A stretch of DNA of 64,000 nt from Toxoplasma gondii ME49 (Eukaryota > Apicomplexa > Conoidasida > Eucoccidiorida > Sarcocystidae), in assembly GCF_000006565.2 (NCBI RefSeq), contig NC_031469.1:682001-746000 (forward strand). Reading direction: 5' to 3'. Positions 35,373 through 47,957 of the stretch are shown in pieces; positions within the stretch are counted from its first letter, which is position 1, and every line of letters starts with the position of its first letter. The position numbers were made by a program, and so were the translations under genes. The notes beneath the pieces were generated by a model. It did not search any database and was not told where the DNA came from. It worked only from the letters and a program-made list of their open reading frames with translations.

Positions 35373-37788
35373 CGTGGCTGCCTCAGAAGAGACACCCCAC
35401 GGAGAGAAAGAGGCGGAGAGAGAAGAAGAAAGAGAGAAGGAGAAAGAGAGAAGGAGAAAGAGAGAAGGAGAAAGAGAGAAGGAGAAAGAGAGAAGGAGAA
35501 AGAGAGAAGGAGAAAGAGAGAAGCAGAGAGAGAGAAGCAGAGAGAGAAACGCGGAGATGCTGGCGAGAGGCAGTTGAACAGAACGGAGGAAGGAGAGAGG
35601 CAGAGAAGAGGAAGCGATGATGGAGAGAAGACCTTCCCAGACAGAAGAGGGGAAGGAGCAGGAGAAGGCAGAGAACAGTTTTGGAGCGAGTCCGTCAGGA
35701 AACCAGTTGCTTCCCTCCTCTCCAGTGTGCAGCGTCTGCGCCTGTCTCCCCGCCCCGCATGCTCCCCTGGTCAGAAGCGTCTTTCCTTTTCCCTCTGCAT
35801 CTTCGCTCGGATTCTTCCAGCGTTTCGAGAGGCAGAAGAGTTGAGGAGACGCAGAATCCCCTCGCAGGCCAAGCGTTCTGTACGTCTTCCACGGCTTCAC
35901 ACGGAGCCAGGAGTCTTAAAAAGAAGAGCCGACGGCGAGAAGAACAAGAGGGAAGGAGACGGCGACCGCGACAGGAAGAGACTGGAGCCGCGCGTTCCCC
36001 AGACCAAGCATTCACTGCGTCGTCCGGTGAACGGAAGCGTCCGAAGAAAGAAAACCGATGAAAAAATGGTGACTGGAAAGAGAGCGGAAAAGCCTTCCTT
36101 TTAGGAAATGTAGCGCAACGGCGCAACTCGTCCAGCCGTCGGTGTGAAAGAGAGGCAGGCGGACAGAGGCGGGAGGCTCTGTTTGAAGAGGAGACCGAGG
36201 AGAGCCGAAAAACCTTTGACTCGCGCGAGAGAAGAGAATAAAGACGAGGAGAGAGCGAACTTCTTCAAACGGACTTGGGCGAAGAGCGACGGACACAGGA
36301 GAGCGAAGGCGCTGCTTTTTGTGAGCGGCGAGGAAGGCGAGGCAAACGCGCTTCTCGCCGGAGGCAGAGGTATGGCGAGGAAGTCGAGGAGAAGAAAGAC
36401 TCGAGAGAGATAAAAAAGAAAAGTGGATACAATTCGAGAAAAGATCTGGAGAGACGGGAAGTAACAAACTGAACACTTATGCCTCACGAATCGAAAAAAA
36501 AGCATGCAGACAAAAAAGTCTGGAGATGTCGATGATATATAGACCGCGAGGAAAACGTCAACTCTTTGCCTTCTTTCAGCATCTTTTTCCTCTGGCATGT
36601 TTGTTCTGTGCTCACAATCCGCATAGAAAAACCGTGTGTGTGTGTGGCTGCGGCATCATCTGGAGAGTCTTCGCGAGACGAACGTTGTTACCAAGTCCTC
36701 ACCACAGCGTTCCTCGCTAGCCTGGGTACTCTCTCTACGCGCGCCGCTGCATCTCTTTTTCCTTGCTCTCCTGTGTCTTTAAATGGTCTCGCCTTCCCGT
36801 TCTTTCTCTCCTCCTCTTTTGCTTCCTCTTCTTGTTCTTCCTTTTGCTGTTCTCTTCTTCTCGTTCTTCTTTTCCTGGATAGCGGTTGGATAGCGGTGGC
36901 ACCAGAACGCCGGAGCGGAAAAAGGCGAAAAAAGAGTCGACTCCGCACAGAAATTTCATCTCTGCAGTCGCAATCCTTCTCCGCAGGGACTCCTGTTCCA
37001 CTCGCTGCCACCCTGAGGCCGCTCTCAACACTGCACAAACATATATATATATATATATATATTCGTATATTTTAGACGTACATAGTTGTCTATGATAGCG
37101 GATATAGTAGGTACATGGCTAGACAGATGTTCACTGTCTTCTTGGAGGCAGTGCTGCGCTTGTGAGAAAGCCGAGAAGAGCTCCGGAGTTTTGTCTCTCA
37201 TTCTGTGTCGCCTGTAGAAAGCAATCTTTCTGAAGGAGCTTTGGAGACAGGTGATTTGTGAGACCAGAGTCCTCTCTCCTGCGCAGTTCCTCAGAGACTT
37301 CTGAGGCGACCGGGAGCTCAGCAAGCAGCCTCAAACGGCGTCCCCTGCGAGTGGCCAGTGCAGGCTAATGAAAGTTCTTTGAAATGAACTGGAGAGTCGC
37401 GTGCAGTCTTGTTGCATGCGTCGACGATAACTACTCTGCCCATACTCTGCCCATGTTTCCTTTGCAGGGTCGCGCGTTGTCTCCAGAGAAATGCTCGCAA
37501 AATGCACAATTTCCTTCATAGCTTTGCCACCTAAAAAAGTGCCTCGTATACGCACTCCGCCTGGCTCCACGCTGCGAATCATGTATCTAAATATTCAAGT
37601 TTGTACATGGAAAGGTAACTGAATATGTCAATAAACACATATCTATCCATATAGATATATAGATACATTCATGAATATACACAGGAAAAGGTGAAGATAT
37701 ACATTTATACATGTATATCCATCATTTTATCGAGAGAGACGCGACTAGATATTCATGTCGACTTGCACATCCGAACCTATGCATACAC

Positions 37789-37820
<32 letters not shown>

Positions 37821-38998
37821 TGTATATAATTTACATTTAATTTACATTAAGAAGCCGAGCACAGATGTACGTTGTTTCAGATAGGGAAAAACGACTGTAT
37901 AGACACCCTTCTCTACAGGAGAAGTTGCACACAGATTTGGATATACGTATGCGTCCTTGAATATAGATATTCCTCGAAAGCAGTGACGGTGGAAGAGGTG
38001 ACGACTGCATGCACTCGCGAAAAAAAGTCATACGAGCAGAAGCTCCTCTGTCTTCAGAAACGGAGACACTTCAATCCAAGCAACTCTCAACATCACTACT
38101 AATAGACGCGTGAGTCCCGCGTGAGTAGAAGAGATGAAGCTGGAAGAAGCCGACGATTTCTGCGACCAAGTCTGGAGAAGTCTCAGAGCTCCAACTCGCG
38201 CGAAGCTCCTTTCTCCACGACAACGTCTCTGCTGTCTTGGCCTCGCCGTGTTTAGCGAGCAGCTCGAGTTTCAGAGCAATGCGGTGTACATACGGCAGAG
38301 AGAGCAGAGAGAAGGAGCAGAAAACAAAGACAGGCCGGCAGAGGAGAAAGAAGAGATTTGGAGGGCAGAAAGTAGGAGATCAGAGAGGGGGGAAACAAGA
38401 AAAAGTGAGTTGACGACCAGAAAAAATAAAAAAGATTCGAGGGTCCCACAGTGGAGGAGAGAGAAGGCGAAATAAATTCGGCATGGACACAGACGTGAGC
38501 AGGTTTGCTGGGAAGAACCTTTCACAGTTCGAGTGACAATTTCAAGCGAAGTTTTGTTATTCGTGGAGATTTTCCTCAAACCCAAACTCGAGTGTACAGA
38601 CACCAAACGCGGCGGCACGAGTTTCTGCGCTCAACCGCACACCGGAAGACAGCCGCTTTTCCTCCACCTCTGCTGCATGCACTTCTTCGCCTCTCTCCTT
38701 TCCTTTCTGCTTTCCTCTCTCGACGTTTCTTGTTCTCTCTTCCAGCCGTCCTTTGCCAGTGACGAGGCGCGTCCTCTTCGCCTCTTTCGCCGACACAGTG
38801 GGCGTCGCAACATTCTGAGGACCAGGGCACTCCTCCGGCGTTTCTTTTGCAGAGACGCGCGCGTATCTGGGCCAGCGAGAAGGAGAAGGTCCGAAAACAA
38901 GGTCAGAAGAGCAGACGCCGAACGAACGAGATGAGGGGACAGCAACAGGGAAGGCGCGCGACAACAAAACGAGCACGACGGCCTGAACTTGGAAAAAC
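35373..38998. other. Spacer between SF3A3 3' end and AP-2 alpha start
   Basis: Both neighbours are on the minus strand. The stretch contains the 14-bp purine repeat, purine-rich segments (35900-36480), TA tracts at 37041-37064 and 37796-37820, TGCATGC at 38006-38012 and 38674-38680, and inverted-repeat copies near 38283 and 38591. I found no chain of exons. A + strand frame at 38134-38475 begins with a protein-like 55 residues, but has no supporting context. The AP-2 alpha promoter and 5' UTR should lie here. Confidence 0.5.
35431..35528. repeat. 14-bp purine tandem repeat upstream of the AP-2 alpha start
   Basis: The unit AGAGAGAAGGAGAA repeats about seven times, perfectly, 60-156 bp before the AP-2 alpha ATG. 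On the transcribed sense strand it is a pure pyrimidine tract. It is flanked by related GCAGAGAGAGAA runs to about 35550. Confidence 0.85.
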
Positions 38999-39775
38999 TC
39001 AAAGCAGTCCCTGTCTGCGGAGATCTTCGAAGGCGCGAAGATTCATCACGTTTCCCTGCGAGTCCTCGCACTCGAGTTCCTGCTCGTCTTTGAAGGTCTG
39101 CAAACAGAGAAGTGAAGACTCAAACTTCGTTCGAACTCCACAACGGACAAAGCTTCGACCTGCTTGACTCCAAGAGAAAAAAGCGAATGAGAACCGACCG
39201 AACAGACGCAGGTAGAAGAAGAGAGAGTCGCGAAGAGGAGGAAAAACGCGAAGGAGGAAAAACACTTGCAGAGAAGAAGAAACAATGGATTCAAAAGCCG
39301 CTCCTGCCAAATACGAGAGCGACAGGCCATGCGAACACCGCGGACGTTTCACAGACCACAGAATACGGAGAGGAAGAAGGATATTCAGAGTCACGAGGAC
39401 TTCGAGGAGAGAAGAAAACTGAAAGGATGAATGAAAAAAGAAGCGAAGGACTCAAGGAAAAGACCAAGAAGGCAGCAAGAAGGACAACGAGACCATGTGC
39501 AATGGAGACAGCGACAAGAAGAATGCAGCTGGTAACTAGCCCGCGCTTCGTGGCTCATATCCTGAATCCGAATATAAGCCGAAAAAAACACCTACCTTCC
39601 CTTCTGCATCCTTCTTCAATTTCTCGTACAGCTTGATAGCGTCCTCGATCTTTGTGATCTCCTGAACGCAAACACAGCGCCCATCACACGTTGCTGAATA
39701 AAGACACAATTCGATGCAGAGGCATGCTCGAGCATGAAACAAACACACTCCATCATTTGAGTTCAAATAAATTAC

Positions 39776-39810
<35 letters not shown>

Positions 39811-42800
39811 TATCTGTATATAGAAATATATAGACATGTATAGATATATATTTTTATATAGATATATATAGATCTGTATATATATATATATATAAATATA
39901 TTTATATATATTTATACAGAAGGAGATGCACCCGGCACGCATTTGTATGTTTCGCCTTCAGTACAAATTACTCCTTTGCAGTGTTTGTTTCCGCTGTGCG
40001 CTTGAATCTCTTTTCTGTCTTCCTCTGTGGGTCGTCGTTCTTGCCTCCCGCTCGGCTGCGAGAGTGGGCTTCGATTTTTATTTTTTGTCTCTCTCCTCGC
40101 CTGCTTCTCTCTTCTTGTCTCGTCCGCTTCGTCAGGATTTCCACTCAACACGAAAAACGATTCCCCATCTGTCGTGTACATACACCCCGTTCGGCGAACT
40201 CGATGCACCCAGGACTGTGAAAAAGTTTGTTGTGCAGAAAATCCTCATGACCGTCGAGTTGAAAGGCCCTCCGCGTCTCGCCACGAATTTGTCTGCATCC
40301 GCGGATCCCAAGAGTTTCGGTCCTCTGCACCGATTTGAGCTCTCGTGTTTTGTTTCCTGAATTCCTCTGGGTGCCAAGTTTTCTCTCTTTCGTTCGTCCA
40401 CTGCTTGAGTGCCGGCGACATCTTCTAGGCCGGAGGTCTCAGAGTCTTGTCAGTAAAAAAGAGCGGGAAGAGGGGGAAAGAGAAGAAGAAGAAGAAGAAG
40501 AGAGGAAGAAACCGAAGGGGAGGAAGACGCTGAGCGACGCAGTCTTGTCACTCATCCCCGGACACAGAGGTCACAGAGTCTTTTTTCCAACAGAAGCCTC
40601 GAAAGGAAGATTCGTTTGAACTTGCCTTGAAGTGAGTCGTATTCGGGATGCGGAGGCAGCGCATGCCGAACGCATGTCTCCACTCCATGAAGTGACGCTC
40701 GAAAGCTCGTCTTCCCCAGTAAGAGAAGTTGCCGCAAATTTCGCATTTGAATTCTTGGCCCAGACCGTGCAGCTTGTACAGCCAAAATGGAATCGGACGG
40801 CCGTCGAACCCTGCGTCGAAAAGACAAGGAAAAAGAGGAACTGCAGCGAGAGAGCGAGGGAGACAGCGAGAGAGAGGCAGAGAGACGCAGAGAGAGAAGA
40901 GAACAGAAGAGAAGAGAGAAGCTGAAAGAGGAGAACAAGAGAGAGGAGAGAGGAAGCCACAGAGAAGAGAAAGAAGAGAGAATAGAGGAGCGAAGAGATA
41001 CAGGTATCAGATATTTTGAAGCGAGATCTCTCTCCTTCATTTCACTTCGTACCCAGAGGGAGATTGAGAGGATTGTAGATTGGTTGGTCGTCTTCTTCAT
41101 CTTCGCTGTCGCGCTCTGCGTCGCCGACAGCCTTTGCAGCTTGCTGGTCATCCTCGTCATCACTAATTCGATTTTCTTCCTCCAACTCTTCTGCCGTCCG
41201 TGACTGCTTCTTGTGGTGGAATGCCACAGTGCGCTGCAGAGGGCGGAGATATTAAGGAAGGAAGCATGCAGAGACGCAATAAAGAGAGACAAGAACAAAA
41301 GAGGCACACGCAGAAAGAAACTAGCACAGACAGAGACATAGATTGTAAGAGAGACAGATTCACATAGAGGAAGACATGGAGACAGTCCGAGAGATCGCGA
41401 GGAAGACAGAGACAATACGAGCGACACAGCGAGAGAGACATAGACATCTCGAAGACGCGCCATTTTAGCCTTCTGTAGACCCATAGTTGAACGGCAACGG
41501 GCGGTGTGCCCGGAGCCTTTTGAGACGCATGCGTTCGGTTCCGACGCCACCCCGTGGGTTCAATTCTTGACTCACCTCCACGACATCCTCAAGAATTTCC
41601 TTGTACGCATTGACAAGAAATTCAGCTTCAGCCAGTTCCTTGTCGTGCGCCTGCGATGCTTCTGCCTGCTTTTCCTGCTCCTCGTGAGACAGCTTGGTGA
41701 ACTCGATAAGCGCCTTCTTGTACTTCTTCCCCTGCAGAAAAGGTGAAAAAACAAACAAATGCATGAAGATACTTCTGCGCAACCGACCTGGATCCTCCAA
41801 CGTCTCTCTGTGCGTGAGGCGGTTATGGACTCTCCGACATCCTCCACCTGTCCTCTCTCTTCCTCTTTCCGCCTCTCTCTCCAATTCCATTAACCGTCCA
41901 CTCCAGATAAGCTCAGGGATCTGTTTTCCTCCACTCGCTTCCTGTCTCCCCACTGGTTCGCTCCCTCTGACAGTGTCTCCCGTCTCTTTCTCTCTAGCTT
42001 CCTCTCTCTTTCCTTCCCTCCGTTCCCCTCGCTCTCTTCTTCCTCCTCCTCCCTCTCTTCTTCTCACTTTCCTGTTTTCTTTCTCGCCCTCTCCTTTTCT
42101 CTGCTTCTCTTCTCTCCTTTTTTCTGCTTCTCTTCTCTCCCTTTCTCTCTTTTTGTTCACCTGCATGTGCGACTCGCGGGGGCCTTCTGAAAGGAAGACT
42201 TTGTCTGTCGGTCTGCAGTAGAGAGGCAGCTCCATCGTCGGCGTCTGCCAGCCAGGTACTTCCTTGCGCCCCCACTGTTCCTCGAATTGCTCGGAGAACT
42301 TCTGCCGCACCTGCAGGCCTCCACAAAAAAGCAAAGTTGAAATGGTCACGACCTCTTCAGAGACGCGAAAGCGCCTCCTCGCCGGCAGCGAGAGAAAGAA
42401 ACGACGGGAGCGAAGAAAAAACAGGACAGAAACGAAGCAGGAGAGACGCGGAGATCTGAAGAAGAACGACACTCTGGAAAGGCGAGGCCTGGAAAGGCGA
42501 GGCCTGGAAAGGCGAGGCAGAGGAGTCCGGGGGAGACACTAGTGAACAGTACCCCCCCCCCCGCGATTGAGGAGGAAAAATCTGTCTTTCCACATGTTTT
42601 CGCTTCTTCGTGTTTTCCTCCATCTCGCGTTTCGAACTGTCCTGTCTCTCTCGCCTCCAATTCGCTCGAATCTCTTCTCCCCATAAACGTCCTCGCTCAC
42701 AGCGACCACCCTGGGGGAGCCAACGAGGTCCACGAGAGAACGAGAGACAGGCGACCTAGGGGGGAGGAACGGAGCGAAACGGCGCCGCGAGGAGACAGGA

Positions 42801-43973
42801 AACGAGACCATGCGACGCGAGTGCAGGAGACAAAAGGAGACAGACTGTCAGAGCTGAAAGAGCGATGCGTATTGACGTGTTTCCTCACCTGATCGTGGTC
42901 TGCAAGGGGGTTGCGTCGGCGGAAGAAGTCTTGGAGATACGCGACAATTCCATTGAGGTACGCGAGGTAGTCTGAGGACCGATACTTGAGGGCGCGAGGA
43001 ATGGAGGTAAATACGTGGAAGGTCTTCAAGTAAGAAATGTAGTCGACCAAGTCTTCCTCGAAGCGGCTGTCCTTCAGACGCTCCGCGACCTCCTCCGTCA
43101 AGCCGCGCTTCATCAGGCGCGCCGTCTGCATGCGACCCAGAAAATGGAAAAACGCGAATTCGATGTGTGCCTCAGAGAGGAGCGCGGCCCGCAGAGAGCC
43201 TTCGAGCGCAAGTCAAGTCAAGAGCGAAAATGGGGAACATCAAAACGACATGGCGACGAAGAAGAAGGCGACAAAGAGGGGAACAGGAAGCACGAGGAGA
43301 AGAGGACGACGAGCAGGAGGAGGAGGAACGAGAGAAGAAACGCGAGAGGGAGAGAAGGGAAGGAGAAGAAAAACACGAGAGGAAAGAGCGAAAGAACATT
43401 TGGAAGAGCGACAGACGAAGAAAACGAGAAAGAGACAACGAAGAAAGAGAGGGAGATGAAAGAAGAAGAAGAGGAAAGACAGAGCAAAAGATGAGATCTC
43501 ACCTCTGCTTTTCTGGCCTCGTTGACTTTGTAAGTTCTCAGTGGTTTCCAGTTGATGAACGTGGTGAAGCTGTTGTGCAAATTCAGCATCTCACCCCACT
43601 GCTCCGCTTCGTCGAAAACGCCATCCAAATAGGGAGTCTGAAAGAGACAGATGACGCGAACAGACCAAACGACGAGAAAATCGAAGCTCGTCCGAGGTGT
43701 ACGTACCCCGTGAGAGGCTTCTAAAAACTCAGATCTCGAGTGCCCGCGTTTGCAGCGAGAGACGCAACACAAAAGAGATCCAGTCGAAGTTTTCTCATCC
43801 CTGAAAACGCCTCAAACTCCAGAGAAACGGTGCCTTTTATGCGGAGAGCAAACGGTCGAACTTCTCGCCGAGGCCCCACACCTCCGCGAAAACAGCAGCG
43901 CTTCACAGCTGCGCCAAATGTATAAAACCATTTTTTTGTATCCGTAGGCGGATAAACACAATTACAGATATAC

Positions 43974-44022
<49 letters not shown>

Positions 44023-44270
44023 TGTACATCTACCTACGGATATATATATATATATATATAGATAGATAGATAGATAGATACATATATATATATATATATA
44101 TATACGTATGCACTTCTAGAAACCCGTGTGCTCGGCTGTGTGAAGAAAATACTCTTGTCAATGCATCTGCAACTCGCTTCCTCCATTTCCTCCCACAATC
44201 GCACCCATCATCAAGAGCTGCAAATGCAAATTCACTTTGCATATGCACATATTCACAGAAATCCAGATAC

Positions 44271-44307
<37 letters not shown>

Positions 44308-45446
44308 TATGCGTACATATACTTCAAAATACATGCATATATACATACATATAAATACATACATATATATACACATAAAAACATATATAAATATATATAT
44401 ATATATCCATGGATAAGTCTTTGTCTTCACGTATGAATACCCGCGTGAATATCCATGGGAGGCATTCACATCCATATGCATGCGCCATTTTGTGAGCATA
44501 CATCTTTATTCTCAACAGGCAAACAGAGACAAAGAAAAGCAACAGAAGAGGCCTCAATCCCAGATCCATCAACACATCCATATATATATATATATATCCC
44601 AACCGATATATCAGCGTACAGACACATGCATACGCATGCACAGCAGCAAGCACATGCGTTTTTGAACATGCACATGCCCATTTACATCTGTCCATCTGTC
44701 TACGCATAGGCATTGACATACGGACGCGGGTGAAAACGAAACGCCATCATCGATGAACATCCAGGTGGAGGCACATCCTACGCGCATGCATGTAGACTGC
44801 CTTTTCAGTGGAGGATAGACTCCAAGACAGATGGCTGGTGTGGACAAACTTGGAGGTTTGTGCATGCCGACTCCCGGTTCGCCGATGCTCTTCAGGACCA
44901 GCAGGTCGGCGGCTTTGTGAACAAGTATCTCCACACAACTGTCAGCTGCAAATATCCGTGGTTTTTTGTCCTTTTTACCTGATTTGCCTCCTCGACGAGA
45001 GCTTGCGGATCCTTCATTTCGGGTGCGACACTCAAGTCGGTTCCCTGTGCAGCTGCTGTCATTGCTCGTTTTCTGTGAAACTCTCGAATCTGTCTGATCC
45101 GTTCGTAGAAGTTCACCCACACATCGTTGCCACCGCCGCCCTCGCGCTGTCCGCCGAGAAAACCGATTTCGTCTTTTCGCAAGTTGTCGCCGTCTCCGTA
45201 GATCTCCAGGCACTTCTGTGCACTCTCTTGCATCCGACTCAGCATGTCTGCGACGGCCCAGTCGAGACGCAGCTTCTCGCGCTTTCGCTTCTCACCCTTC
45301 AACACAGAAGAAGAAGAGGAGGAGGAAGAAGAAGGCGCAGTGCCGCATCTCTGGTCTTGAAGCAAAAGCAGCTGAGCAGCTGCTTTTTCCACTCGCTCCA
45401 CCTCCTCGTGAGACGCACGCAGATGCTCCAACAGAGACGCAGACAT
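38999..45446 (-). CDS. SF3A3: Splicing factor 3A subunit 3 (SF3a60/PRP9)
   Basis: Nine exons, read downwards: 45446-44979, 43637-43503, 43125-42889, 42310-42161, 41731-41576, 41233-41053, 40810-40626, 39661-39596, 39097-38999. All phases agree; 558 residues. SF3A3 is part of the U2 snRNP SF3a complex that helps fix the branch site. Family marks: [66 protein letters not shown], and the C-terminal finger [19 protein letters not shown] with its second His in EWRH, followed by FGMRCL and the ending [12 protein letters not shown]. An earlier finger known from yeast PRP9 is present but degenerate (Cys312, Thr315, His328, Tyr334). The SAP-like segment of the human protein was not found. The exon 7/8 intron starts with GC (AAG|GCAAGT). 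Confidence 0.96.
39775..39920. repeat. TA-rich microsatellite in SF3A3 intron 7
   Basis: (TA)n, TATAAATA and TATAGATA runs lie in the intron 39662-40625, the intron that uses the GC donor. Confidence 0.9.
40173..40186. repeat. Copy of dispersed 14-bp inverted repeat (SF3A3 intron)
   Basis: CGTGTACATACACC matches 13 of 14 positions of the GGTGTA-NN-TACACC pattern, in SF3A3 intron 7. Confidence 0.7.
40620..40626 (-). other. Non-canonical GC splice donor in SF3A3
   Basis: Exon 7 ends CACTTCAAG and the intron begins GCAAGT. Apart from the C, this is a full donor consensus. Using it joins THFK to [16 protein letters not shown] in phase 0, as the family requires. The nearest GT, two bases further on, gives the wrong phase. 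Confidence 0.85.
42474..42518. repeat. 15-bp direct repeat, three copies, SF3A3 intron 3
   Basis: CTGGAAAGGCGAGGC occurs three times head to tail in the intron 42311-42888. Confidence 0.9.
43980..44304. repeat. TA/GATA microsatellite cluster in SF3A3 intron 1
   Basis: Two (TA)n tracts flank a GATA run at 43980-44104, and a further (TA)n tract lies at 44275-44303, all inside the 1.3-kb first intron (43638-44978). Degenerate CATATA runs continue to about 44600. Confidence 0.9.
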
Positions 45447-47059
45447 CTTGGAGAGGAAAGGGGAGAAAGGAGACACTCCGCCAAACCAAGGAAAAAGGCT
45501 ATCTTGGGGAGATACCGAAGGAGAGAGAAGCTGAGAGCGGCGGCGAAGGCGAAAGAGACAAGTCAAAACAGAAGAAGAAGAGAGAAAACGTTTCTCAGAT
45601 GTGGAGAGAAAGAGAACGGAGGGACCAGAAAGGACGCGGACAAAAAGGAAGAGATGCACCGACGAAGAGAGCCTTCACTTGGTGTTGGCTCTCGACCTCG
45701 GGTGTCGCTCTTTTTTCTCGTAAACTCTCTTCGTTTTTTCCCCGCTTGTTCGTGCCTGTCCTCTTCTCCCTTCTCTCCTGAAACGCTGTCCTCTTCTCGC
45801 CTCCTTCTCTGTTGTTCCCTCGAAGGAGGAAGTTCCTGCGCGAAGAGGAGCGACCAACGGACAGAAGAAGAAGACTGTTCGCCGAGAGAAGATGCAGAGA
45901 AGCAGGGAGGCACACGACCAGGGAGACAAGCTCCTCTCGTTCAGAAAGGGGAGCAGAGACTCTCGCGAGCAGCGGGGTCTCTTCTCTCTGCGGCATCCGC
46001 GGAGAAAAAGACGAGGGAAACGACGAGACGGGGGGACGCAAAAGAAAGGTGAAAACAGACGAAAAAGGCGTCACGGAGAAGCGGGGAAAACAACTTTTGC
46101 TGGGGAGAACTTGGAAGAAAAAGATGCAGAGAGGGCGAAAACGCAGGACGGCGAGAGAGGCGGGAGACGAAAGGCGCATGCAGAGGTGGAGCTTGCAGAA
46201 GAAAGAGGAAAAAGAAAAGCACGAGAGTGAAGTCGAGCAAGAAGAAAGAACTCGAGCGCCTGCGTAGCAGAGAAACAGAGCCCGTGAAAAAAGAGCCTGC
46301 GCGTGCATGCAAAAATGCCGGGAGGTCAGCAAAGAAGGAGAAGAAGACGGCCGCTATAGGAGCGGATGGCCTCCCCATGAAATGGGGAAAAAGAAATAAG
46401 CGAGAGAAACGAAGAAAAGGAAAAAAATCTTAAAATCCGAGACATCGGACGAGCATACAGACCCCTCCGTCTCTGATGAACTTCTTCTCCCTTTTCTGGA
46501 TGTCTTACTTCTTTTTCCTACCGCCGTCTCCCTCGGTCACTCTCGGGGACTTTCTCTTCCTCTCTCGCTTTTTTTCGTATCTGCTCCCTTCTCTTCCTTT
46601 TTCCTTTTTCTTTCTCTCTCGCCTCTGCGCGCTTGGACGCACGCGACGGTCGTCGCTTGCATCGAAGGCAGAGAGATTACGCAGACGTCCCTTCGGTAGG
46701 TCTTTCGAAACGCGTTTTTCAGAGAAAGCGATGCATGCTTGTCATTCTTCTTTCCCTCCTTAGTATCCCTGCAAAGCCACCGCATACGCGAAAATGACTT
46801 TCCTCACGATGCCCACACGAGACGGCGCGTCTCCGCGGTGTCTCTACACCTCCGCTTCGAGCCAGTCCGCCTCAGAGAAGTCGAAGAGAGGCTCGCTCCC
46901 GCGTTTTCTCTGGATTCTGCAACACACTGTACAAAGATGGAGAAAATCGGGTGTTCCTAAGGCATTTTTAACAGGACAGAACGCGGACCGCTCTCTACTT
47001 GCGGTGCCGCGAACATGTCGAGAAATCGGAACTGAGAGACGTAGACGCTTCTGCACAGA

Positions 47060-47176
47060 CATACATAGATGCATACATACATAGATACATGCATACATAG
47101 ATACATACATACATATATACATACATACATAGATACATACATAGATGCATACATACATACATACATACATACATAC
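47060..47176. repeat. (CATA)n microsatellite
   Basis: Tetranucleotide CATA with interspersed CATAGATA units, about 115 bp. Confidence 0.9.
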
Positions 47177-47957
47177 ACAGTGCTGGAGCGCAGAGCGAAC
47201 GACGCGCACCCCGCATGTGAGGCGAGTAGACACCATCCGGATAGAGAAAGGCTAGACAACGCGAAAGGGAGATCTTCGCGAGAAAGAAGTCCTCGCCTTG
47301 CGCTTCTTGCTGCGGTTTACATACACCTGACTGAAAAATCGAGCACTCGCAGTCGACAGACGCACAGGCATGCTGCGGCATGTTTGTGTTTCGCCCTGCC
47401 TCCGCATCCACCTTCGCGTTCGGGTCTCTCTTCTTCAAGAAGAGCTATCCCTGGCACTCCTTCTCGATATGCTTCCCAAGTTTCGCCCCACCCGAGAGAG
47501 ACTCCTTTCGTTTTCCAACAGTCCCGTAGAGAAGACACTATTCGATCTGTGGATTCCGACAGAGAGCATCGGCTCGATTCCTGAGTTGCCGCCACAGGCC
47601 CGTAGCGAGCGGCAATTGGAGGCTTTTTAATGCCCCCATCGTCGCCAGAGCGCCCCGTGAGCCTCTCTGTGTGTTCGCCTGTCTTTGCCGGGTGTCTACC
47701 GCTTTTCGGATATGTACGCCTGCTGCGCAGAAGAGGCCTTGGTGCCTGACTGGTCCGTTCTCATCTCTCCACATGCACCAAAGAGAGAGCAGGTGCAGAC
47801 ACAAGGCGAACAGTCGCTTAGAGAAGACGCCCGAGGCGGCGTTCTAGAACCGAAAGGACGAAACGGCGTATCTGCTTCCAAAGAACCGTCCGAATCTACG
47901 GCGTGCAGTGCGACAGCAAGAGAGGCAAGCACAGTACTCCTAAATGTTAGGGTATCA

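Noticed and set aside
34587..35900. 437-codon minus-strand frame around AP-2 alpha exon 1
   Set aside because: Only 35372-34914 matches alpha-adaptin. The part before is a translated purine repeat and the part after is a translated TA microsatellite in the intron.
42264..42542. Small + strand frame with Arg/Gly repeat
   Set aside because: It is antisense to SF3A3 exon 4 and intron 3; the repeat is the 15-bp CTGGAAAGGCGAGGC triplication.
45563..46332. Minus-strand frames upstream of the SF3A3 start
   Set aside because: The family N-terminus begins at the ATG at 45446. The upstream sequence is purine-rich and lacks a phase-consistent splice into it.
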